From CAYWOS01 sp964459985 (lineage in GTDB: Bacteria > Bacillota > Clostridia > Christensenellales > Aristaeellaceae), in contig CAYWOS010000011.1 in assembly GCA_964459985.1 (NCBI GenBank), positions 1-64,000 of the forward strand: 64,000 nucleotides of DNA. The letters run 5' to 3'. Each line of letters starts with the position of its first letter. Position 1 is the first letter of the stretch. Both the position numbers and the translations under genes were made by a program. The notes below the pieces were generated by a model. That model saw nothing but the letters and a program-made list of their open reading frames with translations, was not told the DNA's origin and did no database searches. This document shows positions 50,205-60,030 of the stretch, one piece after another.

Positions 50205-53144
50205 ATGGCAGAATTGTGGTATAGACTGACACAGCTCCCCGACCTCACGCTCAACAAGTATTCGTCCCTTGATGGCAGCGGCGTCGCCGGAGTGCTTGAG
50301 AGGCATATCGCTTTCATGAGACAGCTCAACCGGAAAGGCATCGTGTCCGGTTTGTCCTACCATCTGTTTTACCTGTATATCGCATCGGACGATCCGCAGA
50401 AGGACCGGCCGGGGCACAGACTGCAGATATTTCTGCTGATACGCGGAAAAGCGGACGCCCTGGAGAACGTTCCGGCGCTCATCGACGCGTCGCCTCTGTC
50501 GGATTTTTATCGGCTTATCGCGTGCCCGAAAGCGAATGCCGGGGAAAGCAGGCCGTGCGGCATCCATCAGGCCATGGCGGAGTACGGATTACAGCCCGCC
50601 GTTTTCAACACATGCGCGTTCCTGACAAAAACGGAAACGCTCCTCCCCGCCGATAACGGAGAAGGGGAAGATTACTATCTGTTGCGCGAGTGGGAAATGA
50701 ACGAGGACGGCCGCCTCTACAACATGTGCAAGATGATGGAGGCGCTGAATCGCACCACGCTGTATCGCGTCGATCTGTATCCCGTTGAAAAGAGCGTCTC
50801 TCTGCGCGAATCGTTGAGAAGACCGATGAGCATCCTCCGGAAACGGCAGGAGATCAGGAGCGGGAATTCGAGAAGGGATTACGACGGCGAGGATGTGCTC
50901 GAGAGTTATGAGAAGCTGATTGAGAAGTATGATTCCTCCCCCCATTTCATCGCGAATGTATCAGTGTTCGCAAATGGAAAAGAAGACGCCGTATCCGTGC
51001 TGGATGCCGCCGGATCGGAAAGCCTCATAAAAGGGAAATATCAGATCGCCACATTCTTCTCCTCGTTTCATCCGCTCAGCTTCCTTGACGACGAATTCGA
51101 CGGCATGGAGAATCTGCGCGAGAGAATGATCGCAAAGCCGGGGAAACCGGGGATCGTCGTTTGCAGAAGCGATACCGCCGGCATCAATTTGAGCTACCTG
51201 CCCACATTGTTTTCTCTTGAAGAAGCCGCGCCGTTCTTCCGGCTTCCCGCGCTGTACGACGGCGAGGTAATCCAGATCGCGAAAGAGACGGCGCCCGATG
51301 CCGTCAGCAAAAACGGCGCTCTGTATTTGGGCAGGGACGGCAACGGATATGACGTTTATTTCCCCGTTTCCCTGCTCCCCAAGCATGCGTTTGTGTCCGG
51401 CGTCCCCGGCTCCGGCAAAACGAATACCATGTGTCACATTACCTCCTCCCTGTGGAAAGAGCATCGGATCCCCTTCCTTGTGCTCGAACCCGCGAAACAG
51501 GAGTACAGAGCGCTGGCCAACGATCCGGCCATGAAGGACATGTACTTGTTTTCTCCCAACGCGGATATGAGTTTCCCTCTGCATATCAACCCGTTCGAGA
51601 TGCCGGCGAAGACATTGGTTGCCGAGCATATCCGGCGGCTCTGCTCCGTTTTCGAGGGCGCGTTTCCGCTCGATCCTCCCATGCCGTTCTTGCTTGATAC
51701 GGCGATTGAGGCGGTATACAGGGAATTGGGATGGATACCCGAGCATGTCTACCAAGGAGACGAAAAGCAGGACGACGGAACGACGAAACGCGCGCTGCCG
51801 ACAATGTCCATGCTGTATCGACGATTGGAGCAGGAGCTGTTGTCGACGCAATACAGCGCCGAGGTGCGGGGAAATCTCGAATCGGCGCTGAAGGTTCGTA
51901 TCGGGAGCCTTCTGCGCAGAGAAATGGGGGATGTCTTCGACGTCCCCGAGTCGTCCTTCGCGCCCGAGAAATGGCTTGAGGTCCCCGCGGTCATCGAGCT
52001 GGAATCGATGGGAACGGGGCCCGCGAACTTTTTGACGCTGATGCTGTGCTCGCTCATCAGGGAGACGCTGAAGGTCAATCCGAAATTCGAAGGCGACGTA
52101 AGGCATGTGATATTCATTGAAGAGGCGCATAACCTGATCGGCCCGGAATCCGAAGAGCAAACCGGTTCGGATGCCGATCCCAAGCGAGCCGCCACGTCGT
52201 TCATCGTAAAAATGCTTGCCGAGGTACGCGCGCTGAAAGAAGGAATCGTCATCGCGGACCAGCTGCCGACAGTGATGGCGCAGGAAGTGCTGAAAAACAC
52301 GGGACTGAAGATCGGGCTGCGCATTACCTCCGCGGACGACAGGGGGCTTCTGGGAAGCACGATGGCGGCAAGCGCGCTGCAGCTTGAGCGGATGTCGACG
52401 TTTGCCGTAGGCGAAGCCCTGATTTTCTACGAAAAGCTTTTGCGCCCGTTTACGGTGCGGCTTAAGGAATGGTGGGGAGAGATCGGGAATCGGGCGGATA
52501 AGGCGGACATGGTTACTCCCAAGAACGACGAGGACTTGAGAAAAGCCCTGATCGACCGGGCGACCTATCGGGACGAGAATATCAGGAGCATACGAATCAT
52601 CGGCGCCAAATACTACAATTTGCTGCTCGACATGGAAAACAGGCTTCGGATCAGCGAGTACTGGCTGAAAAGCGTCGCGGCGCAGGCGGATATGATCGAC
52701 AAGCTGTATGCGTATCTGGAGCAAGCGGAGCTGGGACGGGTTCAGATAAGCGATGACGAGAAACAGACGAAATACGATCAGCTTGAGGCGCTTCAGGTCG
52801 GTCGGGCGAACGCGCTTGCCGAGAAAGCGTTCTTTCAGGAACCCATAGACATCATCGATACGATCAGAGGATGGGTATATTCTCTGGAGCGGATGAAAAA
52901 CGGACGGTGGACACGATTCGGCGCGCCGGAGGATGAACTGTGCAAGATCACGCTGCTTCAATCCGAGATGTGCGATCGTTCCCTGGCGCTGCATAAACAG
53001 CTTGTTCTGGCGGCGGGAACGACCGACGATGTCAAGAGAATGGATACAAATATCCGGAAAATGGCGGCGCTCGCAGAAACCTTGGACAAGGATCTGCGCG
53101 AATGTGTCGAGCGATTTGGCACGGAAGTATTCACACAACGTTGA
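50205..53144 (+). CDS. HerA/VirB4-type P-loop ATPase (DUF87-like)
   Basis: 979 aa. Walker A GVPGSGKTN near residue 400, Walker B VIFIEEAHNL near residue 638. Between them is the ELESMGTGPANFLTLMLCSL region typical of HerA-like DNA or protein translocases, followed by QLPTVMAQEVLKNTGLKIGLRI. The N-terminal 390 residues are a cluster-specific domain. The last about 200 are helical. It probably works as a hexameric motor. First gene of the cluster, with GAGAGGTA before the ATG. The sequence from here on appears less GC-rich than the housekeeping part. Confidence 0.85.
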   Translation: MAELWYRLTQLPDLTLNKYSSLDGSGVAGVLERHIAFMRQLNRKGIVSGLSYHLFYLYIASDDPQKDRPGHRLQIFLLIRGKADALENVPALIDASPLSDFYRLIACPKANAGESRPCGIHQAMAEYGLQPAVFNTCAFLTKTETLLPADNGEGEDYYLLREWEMNEDGRLYNMCKMMEALNRTTLYRVDLYPVEKSVSLRESLRRPMSILRKRQEIRSGNSRRDYDGEDVLESYEKLIEKYDSSPHFIANVSVFANGKEDAVSVLDAAGSESLIKGKYQIATFFSSFHPLSFLDDEFDGMENLRERMIAKPGKPGIVVCRSDTAGINLSYLPTLFSLEEAAPFFRLPALYDGEVIQIAKETAPDAVSKNGALYLGRDGNGYDVYFPVSLLPKHAFVSGVPGSGKTNTMCHITSSLWKEHRIPFLVLEPAKQEYRALANDPAMKDMYLFSPNADMSFPLHINPFEMPAKTLVAEHIRRLCSVFEGAFPLDPPMPFLLDTAIEAVYRELGWIPEHVYQGDEKQDDGTTKRALPTMSMLYRRLEQELLSTQYSAEVRGNLESALKVRIGSLLRREMGDVFDVPESSFAPEKWLEVPAVIELESMGTGPANFLTLMLCSLIRETLKVNPKFEGDVRHVIFIEEAHNLIGPESEEQTGSDADPKRAATSFIVKMLAEVRALKEGIVIADQLPTVMAQEVLKNTGLKIGLRITSADDRGLLGSTMAASALQLERMSTFAVGEALIFYEKLLRPFTVRLKEWWGEIGNRADKADMVTPKNDEDLRKALIDRATYRDENIRSIRIIGAKYYNLLLDMENRLRISEYWLKSVAAQADMIDKLYAYLEQAELGRVQISDDEKQTKYDQLEALQVGRANALAEKAFFQEPIDIIDTIRGWVYSLERMKNGRWTRFGAPEDELCKITLLQSEMCDRSLALHKQLVLAAGTTDDVKRMDTNIRKMAALAETLDKDLRECVERFGTEVFTQR

Positions 53145-53158
53145 AAGGAGTCAATCAT

Positions 53159-53653
53159 ATGGGAAGCTTCAAGGAAAAGAACCGCGAGGGCGTCAGGGAG
53201 ATTCAGGAGAACAGCAAGGAAACAACCGAGCTGGGGACCGAAATGACGAGGCAAGCCAAGGAAATCAACGGCGTTTTGGAGAGCATCGAACTGCAGGACG
53301 AAGAAGACACGCGGGCAATCAGCGAAACAGGGCGCTCGTATCAGGCCGATTTCGACAAGGCGTACGGCGAGCAAGTCGAATCAGCCGGGCAGGAGATCGA
53401 ACAGCAGGGCAAACAAATCGAAAGCACTGTTGAAGGCGAGCTGGGTAACGTCCGTTCCGGAATCGGCAAGCTGGAGCGCGCCGGCGGGATATCCGAAATC
53501 GGACGCCAATCGGCGGAAGCCGGACAGGCGCATCTCGAACGAAGCGCCGATGAATACAAAGGCCTGATCACCGATGCGGAAGGCATTGTCGATCAGACGA
53601 AACAGCAGATAGATTCGCTGAAAAAAAACTTGAGCGCGACTTTCCGCGGTTGA
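53159..53653 (+). CDS. Coiled-coil protein of the cluster
   Basis: 164 aa, almost wholly helical and charged (SFKEKNREGVREIQENSKE, QEIEQQGKQIESTVEGELG). No signal or TM. No family recognised. Could be a structural or adaptor subunit, or a secreted helical substrate. ATG at 53159 follows AAAGGAG; 14 bases behind the ATPase. Confidence 0.75.
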   Translation: MGSFKEKNREGVREIQENSKETTELGTEMTRQAKEINGVLESIELQDEEDTRAISETGRSYQADFDKAYGEQVESAGQEIEQQGKQIESTVEGELGNVRSGIGKLERAGGISEIGRQSAEAGQAHLERSADEYKGLITDAEGIVDQTKQQIDSLKKNLSATFRG

Positions 53654-53682
53654 GAGCAGCATGAATATGGGAGACTGCGGCG

Positions 53683-55449
53683 ATGGCAAAAAGTTTCAGG
53701 GAAATCGGGCAGAAGGCCGAAGCGCTCATCGAGCAGGGCAAGGAAACGGACAGGAAGGTCCAGAACTGTCAGGCGCGTGTCGATGAATCGAACGATCGGG
53801 TCGTCACAGCCAGAAAACAGCTGGCGGCGGCGAGCCAGACGGACGAGAACGGTCATCCCCAAGGGAACATCGAGCAGGCGCGCGCGCAGCTGAATATCGC
53901 GGAGAACCAGCTGGCCGCCAGCCAACGCGCGCTGACTGCCGTTCTCGGCGATTCCGAACGGATCAAGCAGCAGAAGAACTCGCATGTTCAGGAAATCGAA
54001 CGCTATCATCAGGCGGAACGATCCAATCTGGAAAAGCTCCGCCGTCTTCGGTCGGGCGCTTTCGGCGCCGATTCGGCTGCCCTGATGGAAGGCATGGCGG
54101 AACGTTTTCGTGAAGCGGAAGACGCCAGAGTCGCGCTGCTTCGCAGTATGGGACTCGCCGCGTCGCCCGAATACGTATCAGGCGGCGACGGCGGCGGTAC
54201 GGACGGCGGATGGCGCGGCGGCGGCTTCGCGGCAATCGGCGTTGCCGGCCAGAGGTATGGACTCCGGGGCGGCGCCGCACAGGGCGCGGCGGCGGGAAAC
54301 GGGATGCCCGCGTCGACGGACGGCGCCCGCGCATCCGATCCGACCGTCCGCAATCCTCAACCGCGCGATTCCGGACTGCTGAATCAGTACGGCGATGCCA
54401 TAACGCGCATTCTGGACAATCCCGAGTTGTTAACAAAAGAAGATCTGCAGATGCTGCGCGACATAAGGAATCAGCTGCTTGCCGAGGCTCGGCTTCAGGA
54501 CAATCAGACGGAAGCGGAAACCGCCAAGGAAAAGGTAAAAGTTCTGCGATTGTCGGAAGCCGAATTGAGGCAAATGGGAACCCGATATATTGAAAAACAA
54601 CTGGATGTCGATCGGGACAACCTCATCAACAGAGGGATCGCGGAGGATCAGGATCTGGATCGGTTCATCTCCGTACTGCATTCCTTCTACATCGCCGAAA
54701 TGGAAAAGGATATCGCGGGCGTGCCGAATCAATTCTACGAGGATATCAACTACGATACGATTTGCAAACTCGGCATCCCCGCCGTCATGGGCATGTATAC
54801 CACGCTGAAGAGCAGCGCGCACCGGGATGTGCAGACAGCCTACCGAAAACATGCGAACGCCGTGACCGTGCGCGACGTTCATTATCGGAAAGGCATGCAT
54901 TATCGAGCCAACGACGGGGTGTACATCGATATATCGGTTGCCGCCAAGGGCGACGAGTTTTTACACAAACCCTATCAGGTGGCGTTGCACGAATTCGCGC
55001 ACAATATCGATTACCTGATGGGAAACGGTCAGCCGATTTCGGAAACATGGGGAAATAACGAGTTGTACCGCGCGATATGCAGGGATTTTGACACGCTGCG
55101 TGGAAACAGACCAAACGAGCAGTTAATTCATGATTTGAAAATCGAAATGAAAACGAATAACTGGAGTCTATACCAAATCGGAAGCGTATCGGATATTCTG
55201 GAGTGTATGACGGGCATCAACTATCCGTTGGGAGCGGGCCATGGTTCATGCGCGCATCGGGTGGTCTTGCCGGATGGTTCCGTCGTGACAAGAGAAGAAA
55301 GCTACTGGAAGAACCGGCTTCCCAACAAGGAATTCTTCGCGGAGACGCTGGACGGCGCCGCCGCGAACGGAGAGAGCTATCAGATGCTCAAACGGTTCTT
55401 CCCGAGCGCCGTGGATGTCGTACATCAAATGATCGGAGGCATAACATGA
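53683..55449 (+). CDS. Coiled-coil protein with C-terminal HEXXH metallopeptidase domain
   Basis: 588 aa. Residues 1-160 are coiled coil (ALIEQGKETDRKVQNCQARV), then a Gly-rich linker (GGDGGGTDGGWRGGGFAAIG) and a second helical part. The peptidase has HEFAH at about 436-440 (VALHEFAHNIDYLMGNG) and a downstream acidic motif KEFFAETLDGA at about 550, a plausible third zinc ligand. The arrangement resembles toxin-type (lethal-factor-like) metallopeptidases. Ends overlapping a 54-aa ORF (ATGA). A candidate effector of the system. Confidence 0.75.
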   Translation: MAKSFREIGQKAEALIEQGKETDRKVQNCQARVDESNDRVVTARKQLAAASQTDENGHPQGNIEQARAQLNIAENQLAASQRALTAVLGDSERIKQQKNSHVQEIERYHQAERSNLEKLRRLRSGAFGADSAALMEGMAERFREAEDARVALLRSMGLAASPEYVSGGDGGGTDGGWRGGGFAAIGVAGQRYGLRGGAAQGAAAGNGMPASTDGARASDPTVRNPQPRDSGLLNQYGDAITRILDNPELLTKEDLQMLRDIRNQLLAEARLQDNQTEAETAKEKVKVLRLSEAELRQMGTRYIEKQLDVDRDNLINRGIAEDQDLDRFISVLHSFYIAEMEKDIAGVPNQFYEDINYDTICKLGIPAVMGMYTTLKSSAHRDVQTAYRKHANAVTVRDVHYRKGMHYRANDGVYIDISVAAKGDEFLHKPYQVALHEFAHNIDYLMGNGQPISETWGNNELYRAICRDFDTLRGNRPNEQLIHDLKIEMKTNNWSLYQIGSVSDILECMTGINYPLGAGHGSCAHRVVLPDGSVVTREESYWKNRLPNKEFFAETLDGAAANGESYQMLKRFFPSAVDVVHQMIGGIT

Positions 55450-55610
55450 CAAAAGGCGAAGCAATTCAAGCGTACATGGATCGGTTCGGCGGATTTCCCT
55501 TCATGTCGGCGCAGGGCTTTCCGGATGAGGACATCGTCATGATGATCGAGAAGGCGCTGGAAACCGGCAAGGAAATCGCCTTCGAGTTCATGGACGACTG
55601 CGACTATTGA
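55446..55610 (+). CDS. 54-aa acidic protein overlapping the metallopeptidase
   Basis: MTKGEAIQAYMDRFGGFPF, then IVMMIEKALETGKEIAFEF and a DDCDY end. Strongly acidic. Its ATG overlaps the stop of the metallopeptidase gene by 4 bases, so expression is coupled. Size and position suit an inhibitor or immunity partner, but this is inference. A longer shadow frame reading through 55203 is not real. Confidence 0.7.
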   Translation: MTKGEAIQAYMDRFGGFPFMSAQGFPDEDIVMMIEKALETGKEIAFEFMDDCDY

Positions 55611-55732
55611 CGCGACAGAGGCGGCGAATCGGAAGCAGGAAACGCGCGGTCGGGGCGGCGTGTCTTCCGCGCTTACGGGACGAAAGACGAAAAACGGTAT
55701 ACAGTACAATAATGTAAGGGAGCATGATAACA

Positions 55733-58700
55733 ATGGCCGATGACAACATGAAAGCATTCACGATCAGGCTGAACAGCGGTCTCGCCGCCGAATGGATGGT
55801 CAATGATGCCGCCATGAATCGCGCTGTCATTCGTGATGCGCATATCCTGCTGACGGATCAGGCAATCCAATCCATTTCAGATATATTGCCGCTTCTTGAG
55901 CAGGTGGTTGACAAACGCGCGAAGCTCGTGATCATCGCCGCCGATATCGACGCGAATGTATTGGCGCTCCTGCGCAACAACAAGGAAAACGGCAGTGTCG
56001 AGACGGCTTGCGTCAAACTGGCCTCCGACGCCGATCATCCCTTGGACGCGGCGCTGAACAATATCGTGCGTGTTTTTAACGGCCGCGTTGTTTCCGAGCA
56101 ATATGGGATATCGCTCCGGGATGCCGATTTTTCGATGCTCGGCTACGCGCGATACGTCGTCATCGGGAGCGATTACACGCTGTTTTCCAACGATGCGACG
56201 GTGCTTTCCGATCAGTCCAAAGAAACGGAAAGCTCATGGAATCATTGGAAAACGATGCCGACCGGTCACGGACAGGCAATTTCGGTCATCTCGTCGCTGC
56301 GAAGCTTCGTCGACGACTTTCTGGATGATCTAACAACCGCGCGCAAGAAATGGAATGAAGCAAAGGCAAAAAGCCAAGCGACTTACGACTCTCTGACAAC
56401 CGCCGCCAGAAAACAGTTCGAAGAGGAGAAAAGCAAATTCACCGCCGAATGCAATCGTCTTGTGAAGAGTACGAAAGCGAAAAGCGGATACGTCGACGCG
56501 CTCGTCAATGCCTGCAATAGTTTCTCGCACAGCGTCAGCGGCGCCGCAAAGAGCGTCGCGCGAGACGCGTTGCCCGGCATCACGAAACGGCAGAACGAGG
56601 TCATGAGCGCCATTGACTCGAAGTGCCGCGCGTATCAAAAGCTGTACGACTACTATATCGCCGAAGCCGAGCGGATTTGTCACGAGAAAATCGACAAAGC
56701 CAGAGCCGAGCAAATTGACAGAGACACGAAGGCGGAACGCAGTTATGAAGCGAAGCGCAAAGCGATTTGCGCGGCATATCAGGCGAACATCGCCAAGGGC
56801 TTCAGCAAAGCGGCAATCCACGCCTATTGTCAGGAAATCAAGTCCTCAAGGTTCAACGTCGAGCATTATGAGTGTCCGTCCGAAGTGCCGGACTATATCA
56901 TGATCGGCAATATCGGACTGACGATCCAGAATAAAGCGCAGGACGAAATCGACATCGTGCAGGCTATCGAACTGCAGGCGGCGGAAGTCGGAACCAAGGC
57001 GGTCGACAAGTACGTTGTGAAAATTCCCTATGCGCAACGACTGTCCGACGGGATATCCCTGCTCATGAGGTATTCCCCCGCCGACAGAAACTACGCGCAG
57101 GGATTGATCCAGCCGCTGCTTCTTAAGCTGTTCATGTCCTTCCCCGCCGGAAAACTGGAAGCGACCATGATCGATCCCCTCGAATTGGGCGCCAGTTTTT
57201 CCGACATTCCGCGGCTCGCAGAGGGGCCGAACTCCGCGCGCATAATCGACACGAAAATCTGGAGTCAGGAAAAGGATATTGAAAACGCGATTGCCACGCT
57301 GCGTCAACGCCTTGAGAATATCACGCAGGCGTACGGCGGCGAGCAAAGCAGCCGTCTCAAGAAAGAGGCGGTCCGGGTGCTGGCGATCACCGATTTCCCC
57401 GTCGGCTTCAACGACACCGCTTTGCATAATCTACACGCTATTGTCCGAAACAGCGCGTCCCTGGGCGTATGCGTACTCATCTGCGCGAACGACGCGGAGC
57501 TTGAGAAACTGAAGGCAAAAAACGGCACGCTCGTCACCGAGATTACCCAAAACGTGCTGGAAACCAAAATATCCGGAGACAAGCTGGTATTCGCAGGGGC
57601 GAAAATGGAGCGCATGTTCCTGGAAATCGACACGATCCGGGATGTGCTGGAACAAAAAAGCACGATCATCCCCCTGATCAGCGAGGCCATTGAACACGCG
57701 CAGGGAAAAATCGAGCCGTTCCACGCGATGTATCCTTTCGATATCTATGACAGCAACAACTGGTTTATCGGCAATCATGAAGAAATATCCGTGCCGATCG
57801 GAATCAAGGGCGCCAACACGATCGTGAAAATGGTTCTCGGCCGGGGCGGCGGCAGCACGGAGCATCACGCGTTGATTGCCGGTCAGACGGGCGCCGGCAA
57901 ATCCACGCTTCTTCACACGCTCATCATCAGCACGCTGATCAGTTACGCGCCGGACGAAGTACAGATGTACCTGCTCGACTTCAAGGAAGGCGTCGAGTTC
58001 AGCGCCTATACGCGGTATCGTTTGCCGTCATTGCGCGTCGTAGCGATCAACAGCGAGCGGGAGTTCGGCTTAAGCGTGCTTGAGGAATTGTGCACGGAGC
58101 TGGAGACAAGGACGAGGCACTTTACCCGTTACGGCGTATCGGACATCAACGCCTACATGAAGCTGGCGGATGTTCCGAAGGTCCCCAAGCTCCTGCTAAT
58201 CTTTGACGAAGTACAGGAATTGTTCAGAAACCGGAACGAAAGCGATTCGATCAGCAGCGAATGCCTGTCATGCCTGAACAAGCTGGTGATGCAGGGCCGC
58301 GCCATGGGTATCCATATCATTCTTGCCTGTCAGGATTTCAACAACTGTACCGGGCTGGAGTCCTACTTCAGCCAGATGCTCATCCGAATTGCCGTCAAGG
58401 GCTCCGAGGAAGGCGCTGCGTCCATTCTGAACGCGAATAACGCAGGCATCCGCACGCTTCAAAATCAACCGGCGGGCGCGGCGATCTACAACGGCGGCGG
58501 CGGCGTGGAATCCGCGAACAACTTCTTCCAGATCAGCTATATCAACGAGGAGGAACGCCTGAATCTGCTGGCTCATTTGGACGCGTACTTCACCGATCCC
58601 GTCGTCGCCCCGCTCTATGAAAACCAGCAGACGCGGGTGCTGCTCACCAACGCGGAGGACAATATTCATAACTGTTTCAACAGGTTGATTCTGGAAGGCG

Positions 58701-59548
58701 CGGACAGCATCGAGCAATTGGGGCAATCCAAGGACGGCTACGGCCTGCTTCTCGGTCAGGGATTCGGGCGGAAAAGCGTCTTTATGCCGGAGATCAGGGC
58801 GAAGGACCGTGAAAACCTGCTGCTTGTGACGCAGGACGAGAGAATGGCGTTGAGCCTCTTCGTACTGTCCGCGATGAGCGTGCTGTATGATGAGCTGTAT
58901 ACGAGCTCGGATAAGGCAAACGCCCTTGTGTACATCGTGGATCTGTTGTCCGGAGACGGAATAAACGACGAGGAGTGCGACTTCGATTTTCTGGAAGCTC
59001 AATTCCCGCAGCAAGTCAGGGTAGTAAAAATCGGAGATATCGAGGAGTTCCTTGCGAATCTCTACGAAATGGTGATCGCCCGCGCCGAAGGAAGCGTCCC
59101 TTCGACCGAAAAAGTCTTCTTGATGTTCTTTGCTCCCTATCGCGCAAGACGCGTGTTCCGCAGCGACGGTATCTACGGGAACGGCGCGGATGATAAGATG
59201 AGTCCCGTGGAAATGCTTCGCAGAATCATCGCCGACGGGCCCAAGCGCGGCGTGAACAGCATTCTGTGGGAGGAAAGCATCCGAGGCGTCGAATCCGTTG
59301 TGGGCGATCAGTACTATTCCATGTTCGACCAAAGGATCGCTTACGCGCTCGACAACGATTCCATGGATATCCTTGTCGCCGAGAACAGCGCGAAGAACCT
59401 GCGGGGAAAAACGGCCGTGTACATGAATATCGGCAAGGATGTCAAGAACACGCATTTTCGTCCGTACGATGTCCCCGCAAAGATATGGGTGGAGCGATAC
59501 GCGAGTACTTACGACAGAATCATTCATGAAAGAGGGGCGGAGGCATGA
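55733..59548 (+). CDS. Tandem FtsK/SpoIIIE-type ATPase with N-terminal GroEL-apical-like domain
   Basis: 1271 aa. Residues about 5-165 follow the GroEL apical domain: AHILLTDQAIQSISDILPLL, KLVIIAADIDANVLALLRNN, VKL, GRVVSEQYGISLRDADFSML, YVVIGSDYT. A long coiled coil (about 190-360) comes next. The FtsK ATPase has Walker A AGQTGAGKST near 718 and Walker B LLLIFDEVQELF near 822, with QMYLLDFKEGVEFSAY between. From about 1010 a second P-loop-like module without Walker A (RENLLLVTQDERMALSLF) follows, as in EssC/EccC-type ATPases. ATG at 55733 fits GGGAG; an ATG at 55724 is too close to it. Confidence 0.82.
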   Translation: MADDNMKAFTIRLNSGLAAEWMVNDAAMNRAVIRDAHILLTDQAIQSISDILPLLEQVVDKRAKLVIIAADIDANVLALLRNNKENGSVETACVKLASDADHPLDAALNNIVRVFNGRVVSEQYGISLRDADFSMLGYARYVVIGSDYTLFSNDATVLSDQSKETESSWNHWKTMPTGHGQAISVISSLRSFVDDFLDDLTTARKKWNEAKAKSQATYDSLTTAARKQFEEEKSKFTAECNRLVKSTKAKSGYVDALVNACNSFSHSVSGAAKSVARDALPGITKRQNEVMSAIDSKCRAYQKLYDYYIAEAERICHEKIDKARAEQIDRDTKAERSYEAKRKAICAAYQANIAKGFSKAAIHAYCQEIKSSRFNVEHYECPSEVPDYIMIGNIGLTIQNKAQDEIDIVQAIELQAAEVGTKAVDKYVVKIPYAQRLSDGISLLMRYSPADRNYAQGLIQPLLLKLFMSFPAGKLEATMIDPLELGASFSDIPRLAEGPNSARIIDTKIWSQEKDIENAIATLRQRLENITQAYGGEQSSRLKKEAVRVLAITDFPVGFNDTALHNLHAIVRNSASLGVCVLICANDAELEKLKAKNGTLVTEITQNVLETKISGDKLVFAGAKMERMFLEIDTIRDVLEQKSTIIPLISEAIEHAQGKIEPFHAMYPFDIYDSNNWFIGNHEEISVPIGIKGANTIVKMVLGRGGGSTEHHALIAGQTGAGKSTLLHTLIISTLISYAPDEVQMYLLDFKEGVEFSAYTRYRLPSLRVVAINSEREFGLSVLEELCTELETRTRHFTRYGVSDINAYMKLADVPKVPKLLLIFDEVQELFRNRNESDSISSECLSCLNKLVMQGRAMGIHIILACQDFNNCTGLESYFSQMLIRIAVKGSEEGAASILNANNAGIRTLQNQPAGAAIYNGGGGVESANNFFQISYINEEERLNLLAHLDAYFTDPVVAPLYENQQTRVLLTNAEDNIHNCFNRLILEGADSIEQLGQSKDGYGLLLGQGFGRKSVFMPEIRAKDRENLLLVTQDERMALSLFVLSAMSVLYDELYTSSDKANALVYIVDLLSGDGINDEECDFDFLEAQFPQQVRVVKIGDIEEFLANLYEMVIARAEGSVPSTEKVFLMFFAPYRARRVFRSDGIYGNGADDKMSPVEMLRRIIADGPKRGVNSILWEESIRGVESVVGDQYYSMFDQRIAYALDNDSMDILVAENSAKNLRGKTAVYMNIGKDVKNTHFRPYDVPAKIWVERYASTYDRIIHERGAEA

Positions 59549-59949
59549 TAACGGAAAACGATATCCAGCAGGAGATCAGGGAGTACGAAGGTCAGATCAC
59601 CTCCACGTACGGCAATCTCCGAATCGCCGTAAGGGATATGGGGATAAAGGCGTATCAGGCGGCGGTCAACGAACAGTCGAGCGCGTTGTCTGAAGCGAAG
59701 CGCGATAGGTTTAAGAAGACTTTTCTGCCCCTCCTGATTTCACTGTTTGGCTTCACAATGCTCGGTTCCACGTGGATGCTGCCGGCGATTCTTCTGGTCG
59801 TCGCGGGCGTCTTCATCGCCTATAAGCTCAACAGAAAGTCGTCGATCGATCTGCTTGAGACCAAGATCGGGCATGAAAAAATCGTCAAAACGGCTCAAGA
59901 TCAACGCAAGGAGCTGAATTCGATCGTTGACCAGCATACCATGATATAA
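59545..59949 (+). CDS. Two-TM protein with flanking helices
   Basis: 134 aa. N-terminal amphipathic/coiled-coil part, then a hairpin of two TM helices (FLPLLISLFGFTMLGS and WMLPAILLVVAGVFIAYKL) and a charged C-terminal helix. Overlaps the ATPase stop (ATGA). Likely the membrane anchor or pore subunit for the ATPase. Confidence 0.75.
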   Translation: MITENDIQQEIREYEGQITSTYGNLRIAVRDMGIKAYQAAVNEQSSALSEAKRDRFKKTFLPLLISLFGFTMLGSTWMLPAILLVVAGVFIAYKLNRKSSIDLLETKIGHEKIVKTAQDQRKELNSIVDQHTMI

Positions 59950-60030
59950 CGGTCGGTCGGTTATTGCTTACAGCGATTCCGGCGAGGGGGCGATTTTCGT
60001 TTCCCCGCCGGACGGCACGGGGGAGAAACC

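Noticed and set aside
49994..50224. Small plus-strand ORF in the leader of the 50-kb cluster.
   Set aside because: It overlaps the start of the HerA gene, has a low-complexity basic composition and no convincing ribosome site.
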